DNA of 64,000 nt from Streptomyces sp. TLI_171 (lineage in GTDB: Bacteria; Actinomycetota; Actinomycetes; Streptomycetales; Streptomycetaceae), in the NCBI RefSeq assembly GCF_003610255.1, contig NZ_RAPS01000001.1, positions 4,712,001 to 4,776,000 on the forward strand, read 5' to 3'. Positions 33,238-41,202 of this stretch are shown here, in pieces (the first letter of the stretch is position 1; each line of letters starts with the position of its first letter). The notes under the pieces were generated by a model. It saw only the letters and a list, made by a program, of their open reading frames with translations. It made no database searches and was not told the origin of the DNA. The translations under genes were made by a program, and so were the position numbers.

Positions 33238-34050
33238 GTGCAGATGTCGCTCGCCACCGAACCCGGCGCCGCAGACCGGCCGAACGAGGACTTCGCGCTC
33301 GCCGGACCCGACACCGTCCTGGTCCTCGACGGGGCCGGGCTCCCCGACGGCACCGACACCGGCTGCGCCCACGGCGTGGTGTGGTTCGTCCGGCGGCTCG
33401 GGGCCGCGCTGCTGCGCCACGCCACCGGACGGGACGCCCCACTGACGGAGTGCCTGGCCGACGCGCTGACCGAGACCGCGGCGGCGCACGGCCCCCGCTG
33501 CGACCTCGGACACCCCATGACGCCCACCGCCACCGTCGCCGTGCTGCGCAGGCGGGACGAACAGCTCGACTGGCTGGTGCTCGCCGACTCCACCCTGCTG
33601 CTCGACCTGCCGTCCGGCGTCCGGGCCGTCTCCGACCACCGCGTCGGCGAGGTGACGGACCGTCAGCAGCGCGACCTCGCCGACCGCCTGGCCGGCCTCG
33701 CCCCCCGGGCCCGGCGCGAACTCCTCGCCACCGCCCAGCGCGGCGCCATGAACACCCCCGACGGCTACTGGGTCGCCGGCCCCCACCCCGCCGCCGCCGG
33801 CCACGCCCTCACCGGCGGTGCCCCCGCCGCCGGCCTCCGCCTGGCCGCCCTGCTCACCGACGGCGCCGCCCGCCCGGTCGACGACTTCGCCGCCATGACC
33901 TGGCCCGACGCCCGCACCCTCCTCCACACCTCCGGCCCGCAGGCCCTGGTCGACCGCACCCGCACCCTCGAACTCACCGACCCCCACCACACCCGCTGGC
34001 CCCGCGCCAAGACCCACGACGACGCCACCGCCGTCCTGCTCCGCCCCTGA
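33238..34050 (+). CDS. PP2C-like protein phosphatase domain protein
   Basis: A 270-residue cytoplasmic protein. It begins VQMSLATEPGAADRPNEDFAL and VLVLDGAG, the first metal motif of PP2C phosphatases (usually ED...VADGMGG), and ends PRAKTHDDATAVLLRP, the final DDAT(A/V) motif. The middle contains DWLVLADSTLLL, equivalent to the NVGDSR region. Other PP2C acidic motifs are weak, so activity is uncertain. The GTG at 33238 has GGAG 8 bases before it; an ATG follows at 33244. It could dephosphorylate Ser/Thr-phosphorylated proteins or act as a pseudophosphatase. Confidence 0.75.
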   Translation: MQMSLATEPGAADRPNEDFALAGPDTVLVLDGAGLPDGTDTGCAHGVVWFVRRLGAALLRHATGRDAPLTECLADALTETAAAHGPRCDLGHPMTPTATVAVLRRRDEQLDWLVLADSTLLLDLPSGVRAVSDHRVGEVTDRQQRDLADRLAGLAPRARRELLATAQRGAMNTPDGYWVAGPHPAAAGHALTGGAPAAGLRLAALLTDGAARPVDDFAAMTWPDARTLLHTSGPQALVDRTRTLELTDPHHTRWPRAKTHDDATAVLLRP

Positions 34051-34061
34051 AAACGCCGAAA

Positions 34062-34090
34062 CCGGCCCCGGGCAGCACGCCCGGAGCCGG
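34062..34090. terminator. Bidirectional hairpin between the PP2C-like gene and mrp
   Basis: A 12-bp stem (CCGGCCCCGGGC / GCCCGGAGCCGG, one mismatch) with loop AGCAC, between convergent genes that end at 34050 and 34108. Confidence 0.65.
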
Positions 34091-34107
34091 AATCGGTCGA
34101 CGGTCCG

Positions 34108-35268
34108 TCAGAACTTGTTCTTCGGGGTCAGGCCCAGGGAGAGGCCCGAGAGGCCGCGCTGGCGGCCGGAGAGCTTGCCGGCGATGGTGCGGAGGGCGGC
34201 GCCGGCGGGGGAGTCGGGGTTGGAGAGGACGACCGGGCGGCCGTCGTCGCCGCCCTCGCGGAGGCGGACGTCGATCGGGATGGAGCCGAGGACCGGGACG
34301 GTCGCGCCGACGCTGCGGGTGAGGGCGTCGGCGACGGTCTGGCCGCCGCCGGTGCCGAAGACGTCGATCATCTCGTCGCAGTGCGGGCAGGGCATGCCCG
34401 ACATGTTCTCGATGACGCCGACGATCTTCTGGTGGGTCTGCAGCGCGATGGTGCCGGCCCGCTCGGCGACCTCGGCGGCGGCCATCTGCGGGGTGGTGAC
34501 GATCAGGATCTCGGCGTTCGGGACCAGCTGGGCGACCGAGATGGCGATGTCGCCGGTGCCGGGCGGCAGGTCGAGCAGGAGGACGTCGAGGTCGCCCCAG
34601 TAGACGTCGGCGAGGAACTGCTGCAGGGCGCGGTGCAGCATCGGGCCGCGCCAGACCACCGGGGCGTTGCCCGGGGTGAACATGCCGATCGAGATGACCT
34701 TCACGCCGTGCGCGGCCGGCGGCATGATCATGTCCTGGACCTGGGTGGGCCGGCCCTCGACGCCCAGCATGCGGGGCACGCTGTGGCCGTAGATGTCGGC
34801 GTCCACCACGGCGACCTTGAGGCCGTCCGCGGCCAGCGCCGCCGCCAGGTTGACCGTCACCGAGGACTTGCCGACGCCGCCCTTGCCGGAGGCGACCGCG
34901 TACACCCGGGTCAGCGTGCCGGGCTTGGCGAACGGGATCTCCCGCTCGGGCGCGCCGCCGCGCAGCAGCTGGGAGAGCTCGCGGCGCTGCTCCTCGCTCA
35001 TCACGTCGAGCTCGACGGCGACCGAGGTCACCCCGGGGACGGCGGTGACCGCGTCGGTGACCCGCTGGGTGATCGTCTCGCGCATCGGACAGCCGGAGAC
35101 GGTGAGGTACACCGCGACCTTCACCGCACCGCCGTCGCCGATCTCGACGGACTTCACCATGCCGATGTCGGTGATCGGGCGGTTGATCTCCGGGTCGTGG
35201 ACGGTCGCCAGGGCTTCCCGGACGGACTGCTCCGTCACCCCGGCCGCCACCTCTGTCTCGTTGGCCAT
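34108..35268 (-). CDS. mrp: Mrp/NBP35 family iron-sulfur carrier ATPase
   Basis: A 386-residue cytoplasmic P-loop protein for assembly or transfer of Fe-S clusters. The N-terminal DUF59/MIP18 domain (1-95) contains VHDPEINRPITDIGMV and VSGCPMRETI; the deviant Walker A is GKGGVGKSS (128-136); the dimer-bridging cluster pair is CPHC in MPCPHCDE near residue 290. The family form without an extra ferredoxin domain is normal. The ATG at 35268 follows TACCAT by 6 bases, a leaderless promoter. In Mycobacterium mrp stands in the same neighbourhood. Confidence 0.94.
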   Translation of the reverse strand: MANETEVAAGVTEQSVREALATVHDPEINRPITDIGMVKSVEIGDGGAVKVAVYLTVSGCPMRETITQRVTDAVTAVPGVTSVAVELDVMSEEQRRELSQLLRGGAPEREIPFAKPGTLTRVYAVASGKGGVGKSSVTVNLAAALAADGLKVAVVDADIYGHSVPRMLGVEGRPTQVQDMIMPPAAHGVKVISIGMFTPGNAPVVWRGPMLHRALQQFLADVYWGDLDVLLLDLPPGTGDIAISVAQLVPNAEILIVTTPQMAAAEVAERAGTIALQTHQKIVGVIENMSGMPCPHCDEMIDVFGTGGGQTVADALTRSVGATVPVLGSIPIDVRLREGGDDGRPVVLSNPDSPAGAALRTIAGKLSGRQRGLSGLSLGLTPKNKF

Positions 35269-35274
35269 GTGTTG

Positions 35275-35280
35275 ATGGTA
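35275..35280 (-). promoter_or_regulatory. -10 box of a leaderless mrp promoter
   Basis: TACCAT on the minus strand, 6 bases before the ATG at 35268. Confidence 0.5.
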
Positions 35281-35324
35281 CGGCGCGGCGGCCCGCGCCC
35301 GACTCGTCGGTAGCGTGCCGAGGG

Positions 35325-35975
35325 TCACAACGTGTCGGCGGACTCCCGGCGGTCCTCGATCTCCTTGAGCAGCGACTGCAGTTCGGAGCGGATGCTGCCC
35401 AGTTCAGAGGCGATGAAGGCGCGGGTGGCGACCTCGCCGAGGCCCTGGCGCAGGGCCGCGACCTCGCGGGTCAGGTACTCGGTGTCGGCGATGTTGCGGT
35501 CGCTGCGGGCCCGGTCCTGCTCCATGTTGACCCGGTCGCGGTCGTCCTGGCGGTTCTGTGCGAGCAGGATCAGCGGCGCCGCGTACGAGGCCTGCAGGGA
35601 GAGCATCAGGGTGAGGAAGATGAACGGGTAGTCGTCGAAGTGGACGGACGCCGGGAGCAGCGTGTTCCACACCACCCAGGCGATGATCACCACCGTCATC
35701 CAGACGATGAACCGCCCGGTGCCGAGGAAGCGCGCGATCCGCTCGGAGAGCTTGCCGAACGCCTCCGGGTCCCAGGCGGGCAGCCGGATCAGGCCCGGGC
35801 GGGCGGTGCGCGGCTGGTCCAGCCGGGAGCGGGGCCCGCCCGGGGAGGGCCGTTCCTCGCGGCGGCGGCGCTGCTGCTCGCGGGCCCGCAGTTCGCGCAG
35901 CTGCCGCAGTTCGCGCAGCTCGCCCTGGATCCGCTGGCCGGAGCTGTCGCCCTGGCGCTTGCGGTCACCGTCCAT
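35325..35975 (-). CDS. DUF1003 family membrane protein
   Basis: A 216-residue protein. A basic, Arg/Gln-rich start (RELRQLRELRAREQQRRRREE) is followed by the DUF1003 core: FLGTGRFIVWMTVVIIAWVVWN, FDDYPFIFLTLMLSLQASYAAPLILLAQNRQDDRDR, then a coiled coil (DRNIADTEYLTREVAALRQ). Two helices are expected with a conserved FPFIxLNxxLSxxAxxxAPxIMMSQNR-like loop. The start overlaps the MgtE_N/CBS gene by 11 bases, so the two are coupled. The same gene pair occurs near mrp in Mycobacterium. Function unknown; a link with metal transport is inferred. Confidence 0.9.
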   Translation of the reverse strand: MDGDRKRQGDSSGQRIQGELRELRQLRELRAREQQRRRREERPSPGGPRSRLDQPRTARPGLIRLPAWDPEAFGKLSERIARFLGTGRFIVWMTVVIIAWVVWNTLLPASVHFDDYPFIFLTLMLSLQASYAAPLILLAQNRQDDRDRVNMEQDRARSDRNIADTEYLTREVAALRQGLGEVATRAFIASELGSIRSELQSLLKEIEDRRESADTL

Positions 35976-37251
35976 CGGGCACCTCGCTCGTCTCGGTCTC
36001 GATGTCGTGCGCCGAGCCTTCGCGCCAGTCGTCCGGCAGCAGGTGGTCCAGCACGTCGTCCACGGTGACGGCGCCCAGCAGGCGGTCGTCCTCGTCCACC
36101 ACCGGCGCGGCCACCAGGTTGTAGGTCGCCAGGTACGAGGTGATCAGCGGCAGCGGGGTGTTGGGCGGCAGCGGGTCCAGGTCGTCGTCGACCATCGAAC
36201 CGACCAGGGTGTACGGGGGTTCGCGCAGGAGTCGCTGGAAGTGCACGGTGCCGAGGTAGGTGCCGGTCGGGGTCTCGTTGGGCGGGCGGCAGACGTAGAC
36301 CTGCGCGGCGAGGGCCGGCTTGGTGTCGGAGATCCGGACCCGGGCCAGCGCCTCGGCGACCGAGGCGTCGGGCTCCAGGACGATCGGCTCGGTGGTCATC
36401 AGACCGCCCGCGGTGTCCTCCTCGTAGGAGAGCAGGCGGCGCATCTCCTCGGCCTCGGCGGGCTCCATCAGGCGCAGCAGGCGTTCGGCGTCCTCCGCCG
36501 GGAGTTCGGAGAGCAGGTCGGCGGCGTCGTCCGGGTCCATGGTCTCCAGGATGTCGGCGGCCCGTTCCTCCTTCAGCTTGCCGATGATCTCCACCTGGTC
36601 GTCCTCGGGCAGTTCCTCCAGCACGTCGGCGAGCCGGTCGTCGTCGAGGGCGGCGGCGACCTCGGCGCGGCGCTTGGCGGACAGGTGGTGCATGACGTTC
36701 GCCAGGTCGGCGGGGCGGAGCTGCTCGAAGGTGGCGAGCAGGGTGGCCGCGCCCTGGCCCTCCTCGGTGAGCGAGAAGCCGGTGACGGCGGACCAGTCCA
36801 GCAGGAACTGGTCGCCCCTGGCCTTGCGCAGCCGGGTGGGCCGGCCGGTCTGGACGAAGACCTTGTCGATCTCCCACTCGCGCAGCCGGGTCTGCACCAT
36901 CGCCACGTCGAGGACGGTCACCTCTTCGGCGGTCTTGGTGCGGGTGACGGTGCGGTCCAGCAGTTCGGCGAGGACCAGGGTCTCCGACGGCCGCTGCTCG
37001 AACCGCCGCATGTTCACCAGGCCGGTGGACAGCACCTGCCCGGACTCCAGGCTGGTCACCCTGGTCATCGGCAGGAAGATCCGCCGCCGCCCGATCACCT
37101 CCACGACCAGTCCCAGCACCCGGGGCGGGCGGCCGCCGAGCCGCAGCGAGACGACGACGTCGCGGACCCGCCCCACCTGGTCGCCGTTCGGGTCGAAGAC
37201 GGCGACCCCGGCGAGATGGGAGATGAAGACCCGGCTGCCTGGCCCCGCCAT
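35965..37251 (-). CDS. Cytoplasmic MgtE N-domain/CBS protein with PRC-barrel, lacking the channel
   Basis: A 428-residue soluble protein. A PRC-barrel (VFISHLAGVAVFDPNGDQVGRVRDVVV) is followed by an MgtE intracellular N-domain (LLATFEQLRPADLANVMHHLSAKRRAEVAAALDDDRLADVLEELPEDDQVEI...) and two CBS motifs (GGLMTTEPIVLEPDASVAEAL; VAAPVVDEDDRLLGAVTVDDVLDHLLP). In the Mg2+ channel MgtE these parts close the pore when Mg2+ is high; here no transmembrane domain follows. It could sense Mg2+ or adenine nucleotide and act on the coupled DUF1003 protein or CorA. The ATG at 37251 has GGAGGGAG about 6 bases before it. Confidence 0.9.
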   Translation of the reverse strand: MAGPGSRVFISHLAGVAVFDPNGDQVGRVRDVVVSLRLGGRPPRVLGLVVEVIGRRRIFLPMTRVTSLESGQVLSTGLVNMRRFEQRPSETLVLAELLDRTVTRTKTAEEVTVLDVAMVQTRLREWEIDKVFVQTGRPTRLRKARGDQFLLDWSAVTGFSLTEEGQGAATLLATFEQLRPADLANVMHHLSAKRRAEVAAALDDDRLADVLEELPEDDQVEIIGKLKEERAADILETMDPDDAADLLSELPAEDAERLLRLMEPAEAEEMRRLLSYEEDTAGGLMTTEPIVLEPDASVAEALARVRISDTKPALAAQVYVCRPPNETPTGTYLGTVHFQRLLREPPYTLVGSMVDDDLDPLPPNTPLPLITSYLATYNLVAAPVVDEDDRLLGAVTVDDVLDHLLPDDWREGSAHDIETETSEVPDGR

Positions 37252-37340
37252 GCGACTCCCTCCGGTGGAAACGGACACAACCACCCAAATCTAACGGTGG
37301 AGGGCCGCCGGCGCGCGGAGCCGGGAGGCGCGGGCGGGTG

Positions 37341-37871
37341 CTACCGCTTCCGCTTCTTGAACAGGAGCTTGGGCAGGCCGGCCGGGACGGGCTGACGGGT
37401 CGTCACCGGGCTGGGCATCGGGGGAGCGGTGAGGGCGTCCGTGGGGAGGGCGGCGAGCGGGCCGGTGGGCTCCAGGCGCAGCACGCGGCACTCGCGGGCC
37501 CAGCGGTCGGTGATGGTGTCGGTGTCGGGGGCGTTCAGGCGCTTGCCCTTGAGTTCCTCGACGGCGCCGTCCCAGGCGGGGGTGCCCGGGGCGAGCAGGG
37601 TGACGGTGGCGGTGAAGGCCACCAGGCGGCCCCACTTGTCCTTGCTGCGGAGGGTCAGGGCCGCGGTGGCGCCCGCCGCGAGGCCGTGCAGGGGCTGTTC
37701 GCCGCCCTCGCCGACCACGACCACCGCGCCGTCGTGCCAGGCGTGCCAGAGCGGGCGGGCGTGCGGCTGACCGGCGGGCTGGACCCAGAGCAGGCCGGAC
37801 TTCTTGGCGGCTTCCTCCACCAGGGCCCGGTCCAGGAAGTCTTCCGCGCTCGCGGTCGTCGTACGCTCCAT
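37341..37871 (-). CDS. Pyridoxamine 5'-phosphate oxidase-like flavin-fold protein
   Basis: A 176-residue cytoplasmic protein with the split-barrel order of the PPOX family: SGLLWVQPAGQPHARPLWHAWHDGAVVVVGEGGEQ, then AALTLRSKDKWGRLVAFTATVTLLAPG. It may bind FMN, F420 or haem; the cofactor is not predictable. The basic tail (PKLLFKKRKR) is unusual. The ATG at 37871 follows TACGCT by 7 bases, a leaderless promoter. The longer upstream frame is the complement of the EamA transporter gene. Confidence 0.8.
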   Translation of the reverse strand: MERTTTASAEDFLDRALVEEAAKKSGLLWVQPAGQPHARPLWHAWHDGAVVVVGEGGEQPLHGLAAGATAALTLRSKDKWGRLVAFTATVTLLAPGTPAWDGAVEELKGKRLNAPDTDTITDRWARECRVLRLEPTGPLAALPTDALTAPPMPSPVTTRQPVPAGLPKLLFKKRKR

Positions 37872-37878
37872 GGCGCAC

Positions 37879-37884
37879 AGCGTA
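37879..37884 (-). promoter_or_regulatory. -10 box of a leaderless promoter (PPOX-like gene)
   Basis: TACGCT on the minus strand, 7 bases before the ATG at 37871. Confidence 0.5.
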
Positions 37885-37989
37885 CGGCCTGGGTGTCCGC
37901 GGCCGGTCCCATCCCCCGGACGACAGTGCCGTAGCGGCCTGACAGCCCTTACCGTGTATGCCGTCCACCACACCGCCCGAAGGAGCGCC

Positions 37990-38910
37990 GTGACCGCCGC
38001 CAGCACCACCGTCCCCGCCGCACCACCGGCGACCGGGGAGCGACGGCAGCTGCCGCGTACCGACCTGATGCTGCTAGCGGTGTCGATCGCCGGGATCTCG
38101 CTGTCCGCGCCGCTGATCAGCGCGACGGCCGCGCCCGCGCTGGCCATCGCGTTCTGGCGCAACAGCATGTCGGTGGCGGTGCTGGGCCCGTACGCGCTCT
38201 GGCGGCACCGGGCCGAGCTGCGCGGGATCCCACGGCGGGCGCTGCTGCTGGCGACCGCGGCGGGCGTGCTGCTGGCGCTGCACTTCGCGCTGTGGATGCC
38301 GAGCCTGCGGATGACCTCGGTGGCGTCGGCGACGGCGCTGGTGACGACCACTCCGCTGTGGACGATCCTGCTGATGCGGCTGTTCGGGGCGCGGGCGCCG
38401 CGGCTGGTGTGGCTGGGCACCGGCGTCGCGTTCGCGGGCGTGCTGGTGCTGACGGGGGTCGACCTGTCGGTGTCGCCGCGGGCGCTGCTCGGGGACGGGC
38501 TGGCGCTGGCCGCGGGCGCGGCGGCGGCCGGGTACATGCTGCTGGGCGCGGAGGTCCGGCGGACGGTGTCGACCACCGCGTACACCCTGGTCTGCTACGC
38601 GACCTGCGCGGTGGCGCTGCTGGCAGCCTGCCTGCTGACGGGCAGTCGGCTGGGCGGCTGGCCGGCCGGCGCCTGGTGGCAGATCTTCCTGCTGATGGTG
38701 ACGGCGCAGCTGCTCGGGCACTCGCTGAGCAACCGGGTGGTGCGGACCCTGGGCCCGTCGATCACCTCGACGGCGATCCTGCTGGAGACCCCGGGCGCGG
38801 CGCTGATCGCCGCCGTCTGGCTGGGCCAGTGGCCGCCGGCCGCCGCCTACCCGGCGGTCGGCCTGATCCTGCTGGGGCTGGTCCTGGTGGCCCGGGCGGA
38901 GCGCCGCTGA
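37990..38910 (+). CDS. EamA/DMT family transporter
   Basis: A 306-residue inner-membrane protein with ten predicted helices in two EamA repeats (for example LMLLAVSIAGISLSAPLISA, ALLLATAAGVLLALHFALWM, ALVTTTPLWTILLMRLFGARAP and ITSTAILLETPGAALIAAVWLGQWP). The conserved motif of the second repeat (ETPGAALIAA) is visible. The family exports amino acids, nucleobases or drugs; the substrate here is unknown. The GTG at 37990 follows AAGGAG by 4 bases, and a -10 TACCGT lies at 37950. Confidence 0.9.
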   Translation: MTAASTTVPAAPPATGERRQLPRTDLMLLAVSIAGISLSAPLISATAAPALAIAFWRNSMSVAVLGPYALWRHRAELRGIPRRALLLATAAGVLLALHFALWMPSLRMTSVASATALVTTTPLWTILLMRLFGARAPRLVWLGTGVAFAGVLVLTGVDLSVSPRALLGDGLALAAGAAAAGYMLLGAEVRRTVSTTAYTLVCYATCAVALLAACLLTGSRLGGWPAGAWWQIFLLMVTAQLLGHSLSNRVVRTLGPSITSTAILLETPGAALIAAVWLGQWPPAAAYPAVGLILLGLVLVARAERR

Positions 38911-38932
38911 CGCCCCGCCCGCCGACGGGCCG

Positions 38933-40051
38933 TCACAGCCAGCCGTTGCGGCGGAAGCCGCGGTACATGCCGACGCAGATCAGCACGATCGCGCCGAGCA
39001 CGGTCGGGTAGCCGTACGTCGACTTCAGCTCCGGCATGTGCTCGAAGTTCATCCCGTACACGCCGGTGATCATGGTCGGCACGGCGAAGATCGCGGCCCA
39101 GGCGGTGATCTTGCGCATGTCCTCGTTCTGGGCGACCGAGACCTGCGCCAGGTTGGCCTGGAGCAGCGAGTTGAGCAGTTCGTCGAAACCCTGCACCTGC
39201 TCGCTGACCCGGGCCAGGTGGTCGGCGACGTCCCGGAAGTACTTCTGCATCTCCAGGTCCACCAGCCGCGGGGCCGGCTCGGACAGCTGCAGCATCGGGC
39301 GCAGCAGCGGGGTGACGGCGCGCTTGAACTCCAGCACCTCACGCTTGAGCTGGTAGACCCGGCCGACGTCGGCGCCGCGGCCGCCCTTGTTGGCGAACAC
39401 GTCGTACTCGATCTCGTCCACGTCGTTCTGCAGGCGCTCGGCGACCAGCAGGTAGTTGTCCACCACGTGGTCGGCGATGGCGTGCAGCACGGCGGCCGGG
39501 CCCTTGGCGAGCAGGCCGGCGTCCTCCGCGTCCGCCTCCAGGCGGTGGCGCAGCTCGCGCAGCGAGGAGTGCGCGCCGTGCCGGACGGTGATCACGAAGT
39601 CCGGGCCGGCGAAGACCATCAGCTCGCCGGTCTCGACCACCTCGCTGGTCGGCGTGAGCTGCTCGTGCTCGACGTACCGGACGGTCTTGAACACCGCGAA
39701 CAGCATGCCGTCGTACCGCTCGACCTTGGGGCGCTGGTGCGCGTGCACGGCGTCCTCGACGGCCAGCGGGTGCAGGCCGAAGCGCTGCGCGATGCCCTCG
39801 AACTCGGCCTCGGTGGGCTCGTGCAGACCGATCCAGCTGAACGAACCGGGCCCGGTCTGGTGGGCCGCCTTCACCTGCCGGGCGGCCTCGCGCGGGCTGC
39901 AGGTCTCCCCGGCCCGCTTGCCCTGCTGGTACACGGCGCAGTCCACCACGGCGGACGGCGTGCGCCCGGGGTGCAGCGGCTCGAAGTCGTCGCCGACCCG
40001 ACGGCGGGTCGGGCGGACGACGGCGGCGCGCAGGTTGTTGATCATCGACAT
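38933..40051 (-). CDS. corA: Magnesium/cobalt transporter CorA
   Basis: A 372-residue divalent-metal channel. A large acidic cytoplasmic domain (with WIGLHEPTEAEFEGIAQRFGLHPLAVEDAVHAHQRPKVERY) and long stalk helices lead to two C-terminal helices; the signature YGMNF is at 332-336, followed by FEHMPELKSTYGYP. The C-terminus RGFRRNGWL is basic as expected inside. The ATG at 40051 starts MSMINNLRAAVV; a second ATG two codons on is also possible. Upstream lies a 430-base leader with a short open frame (40238-40312). The neighbouring MgtE_N/CBS protein suggests a metal-homeostasis theme. Confidence 0.94.
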   Translation of the reverse strand: MSMINNLRAAVVRPTRRRVGDDFEPLHPGRTPSAVVDCAVYQQGKRAGETCSPREAARQVKAAHQTGPGSFSWIGLHEPTEAEFEGIAQRFGLHPLAVEDAVHAHQRPKVERYDGMLFAVFKTVRYVEHEQLTPTSEVVETGELMVFAGPDFVITVRHGAHSSLRELRHRLEADAEDAGLLAKGPAAVLHAIADHVVDNYLLVAERLQNDVDEIEYDVFANKGGRGADVGRVYQLKREVLEFKRAVTPLLRPMLQLSEPAPRLVDLEMQKYFRDVADHLARVSEQVQGFDELLNSLLQANLAQVSVAQNEDMRKITAWAAIFAVPTMITGVYGMNFEHMPELKSTYGYPTVLGAIVLICVGMYRGFRRNGWL

Positions 40052-40237
40052 GGCGCGGGCTCCCTAAGGCCGGACCGGCGCGCCCCGGCCTGGCGGGCGG
40101 GTGCGCGGCGGCGGAAAACACCGGTGGACACGCCGGGGTTGAGGAAGCGTCAGAAATCCGCTGCCGAGCGGGTTTCGGCGGAAGAACCCCGGGGAAGGTG
40201 CTCTCCCGGCCGGGCGCGACGCTGCGTGGAGCCTTGG

Positions 40238-40312
40238 TCAGCCGTGCGAGCGGCTGGTCAGGGTGGGCCGAGGAGAGCTGCCGGTACTGCATGGTCGACT
40301 GCTGTCCACCAT
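40238..40312 (-). CDS. Possible leader peptide upstream of corA (24 residues)
   Basis: Reads MVDSSRPCSTGSSPRPTLTSRSHG and stops. Its ATG is preceded by GGAGGAGG at a 5-base distance, one of the best ribosome sites in the window. The codon use (CGA, CCA, AGT, TCT, CCT) is not typical of genes here, so the peptide itself is probably not selected for. The frame ends about 190 bases before the corA start. In Salmonella a short reading frame (corL) in the corA leader controls Rho-dependent termination; an analogous role is only a suggestion. Confidence 0.35.
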   Translation of the reverse strand: MVDSSRPCSTGSSPRPTLTSRSHG

Positions 40313-40475
40313 GACCACCTCCTCCACGCCGGGGCCCGCGCGGGGGCCGTCGCGGTCCTGGTTCGTATTCACAAGGCCGACCGCTCACATTAACAGCTCT
40401 TCCCGGGACCGCGCCCGGGACTTCGCCGTCCGCCGGGTAAAGGTCGCGCCAAGGTTCGCCGCCGCATGCGCGCGC

Positions 40476-40481
40476 TAAGGT
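40476..40481 (+). promoter_or_regulatory. -10 box of a leaderless promoter (SUFU gene)
   Basis: TAAGGT, 6 bases before the ATG at 40488. Confidence 0.55.
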
Positions 40482-40487
40482 CGCGGC

Positions 40488-41153
40488 ATGGCGCACGACT
40501 TCCCTCACTTCGGCGACTTCTCGAATCCGGCCGAAGGCCCCGACGCCGGTCACGGCGACGGCGGCCCCACCCGGTCGACGGTGCTGGACGCCGTCGAGGC
40601 CCGGCTGCTCGCCACCTTCGGCGAACCCACCGGCCGGGCCGCCGTCACCTTCCTCGGCGCGGACCGGATCGAGGTGCTGCGGTTCGGTCCCGACGCCGAC
40701 GGCCTGGTCCGGTACGCGACCCTCGGGATGGCCGCCGCACCGATGGCCGACCCGGCCGCACCGGTCGCCGACCCGGTGCGCGGCCCGCGGGTCGAACTGG
40801 TGCTGACGGTGCGCGGCGGGCGCGACGAGGCGCACAAGGCGCTCGCCGTGTTCGCCGCCAGCCCGCAGGTCGAGGGGCTGGTGGTGGCCCCCGGCGGCTC
40901 GCTCGACCTGGGCTCTCCGCTGTGGACCGGTGCCCCGTTCACCTCGGTGCTGGCCGCCGAGCCCGGCGGACTGGTCGAGGACCTCGAACTCCCGTCGCCC
41001 GCCGACCCGGTGCGCTTCCTGCCGCTGCTGCCGATGACGCCCAACGAGGCGGCGTTCAAGCGCGTCCAGGGCGCGGAGGCGCTGCAGGAGCGCTGGCTGA
41101 AGCACGGCACCGACCTGCGCGACCCCGACCGCCGCGGCGTCCCGCTGGACTGA
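40488..41153 (+). CDS. Suppressor-of-fused (SUFU) domain protein
   Basis: A 221-residue soluble protein. The SUFU-type core reads IEVLRFGPDADGLVRYATLGMAA, VELVLTVRGGRDEAHKALAVFAASPQVEGLVVAPGGSLDLGSPLW and PVRFLPLLPMTPNEAAFKRVQGAEALQERW. In bacteria SUFU proteins occur with immunity or housekeeping loci; their function is mostly unknown. This copy is adjacent to corA and marC and has no toxin gene beside it. The leaderless ATG at 40488 follows TAAGGT. Confidence 0.82.
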   Translation: MAHDFPHFGDFSNPAEGPDAGHGDGGPTRSTVLDAVEARLLATFGEPTGRAAVTFLGADRIEVLRFGPDADGLVRYATLGMAAAPMADPAAPVADPVRGPRVELVLTVRGGRDEAHKALAVFAASPQVEGLVVAPGGSLDLGSPLWTGAPFTSVLAAEPGGLVEDLELPSPADPVRFLPLLPMTPNEAAFKRVQGAEALQERWLKHGTDLRDPDRRGVPLD

Positions 41154-41202
41154 CGGGGAGTCGGGGGCGAGGTCGGGCGCGGTCCGGCCGGGCGCCCCGG
41201 GC

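Larger units (their letters stand above)
40052..40487. promoter_or_regulatory. Intergenic region upstream of corA and the SUFU gene
   Basis: About 435 bases between divergent genes. On the minus side it contains a possible leader peptide (40238-40312) with GGAGGAGG before its ATG, and a 7-bp perfect hairpin TCCCGGG/CCCGGGA (40401-40420). On the plus side the leaderless -10 TAAGGT of the SUFU gene is at 40476. I saw no M-box-type Mg2+ riboswitch consensus. Confidence 0.5.

Noticed and set aside
32838-33593. Longer minus-strand frame of 251 codons
   Set aside because: The part beyond 33191 is the complement of the PP2C-like gene, which carries clear family motifs on the plus strand.
40052-40487. 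Mg2+-sensing M-box riboswitch upstream of corA
   Set aside because: I looked for the conserved M-box segments on the minus strand and found none; only the short frame and small hairpins are visible.
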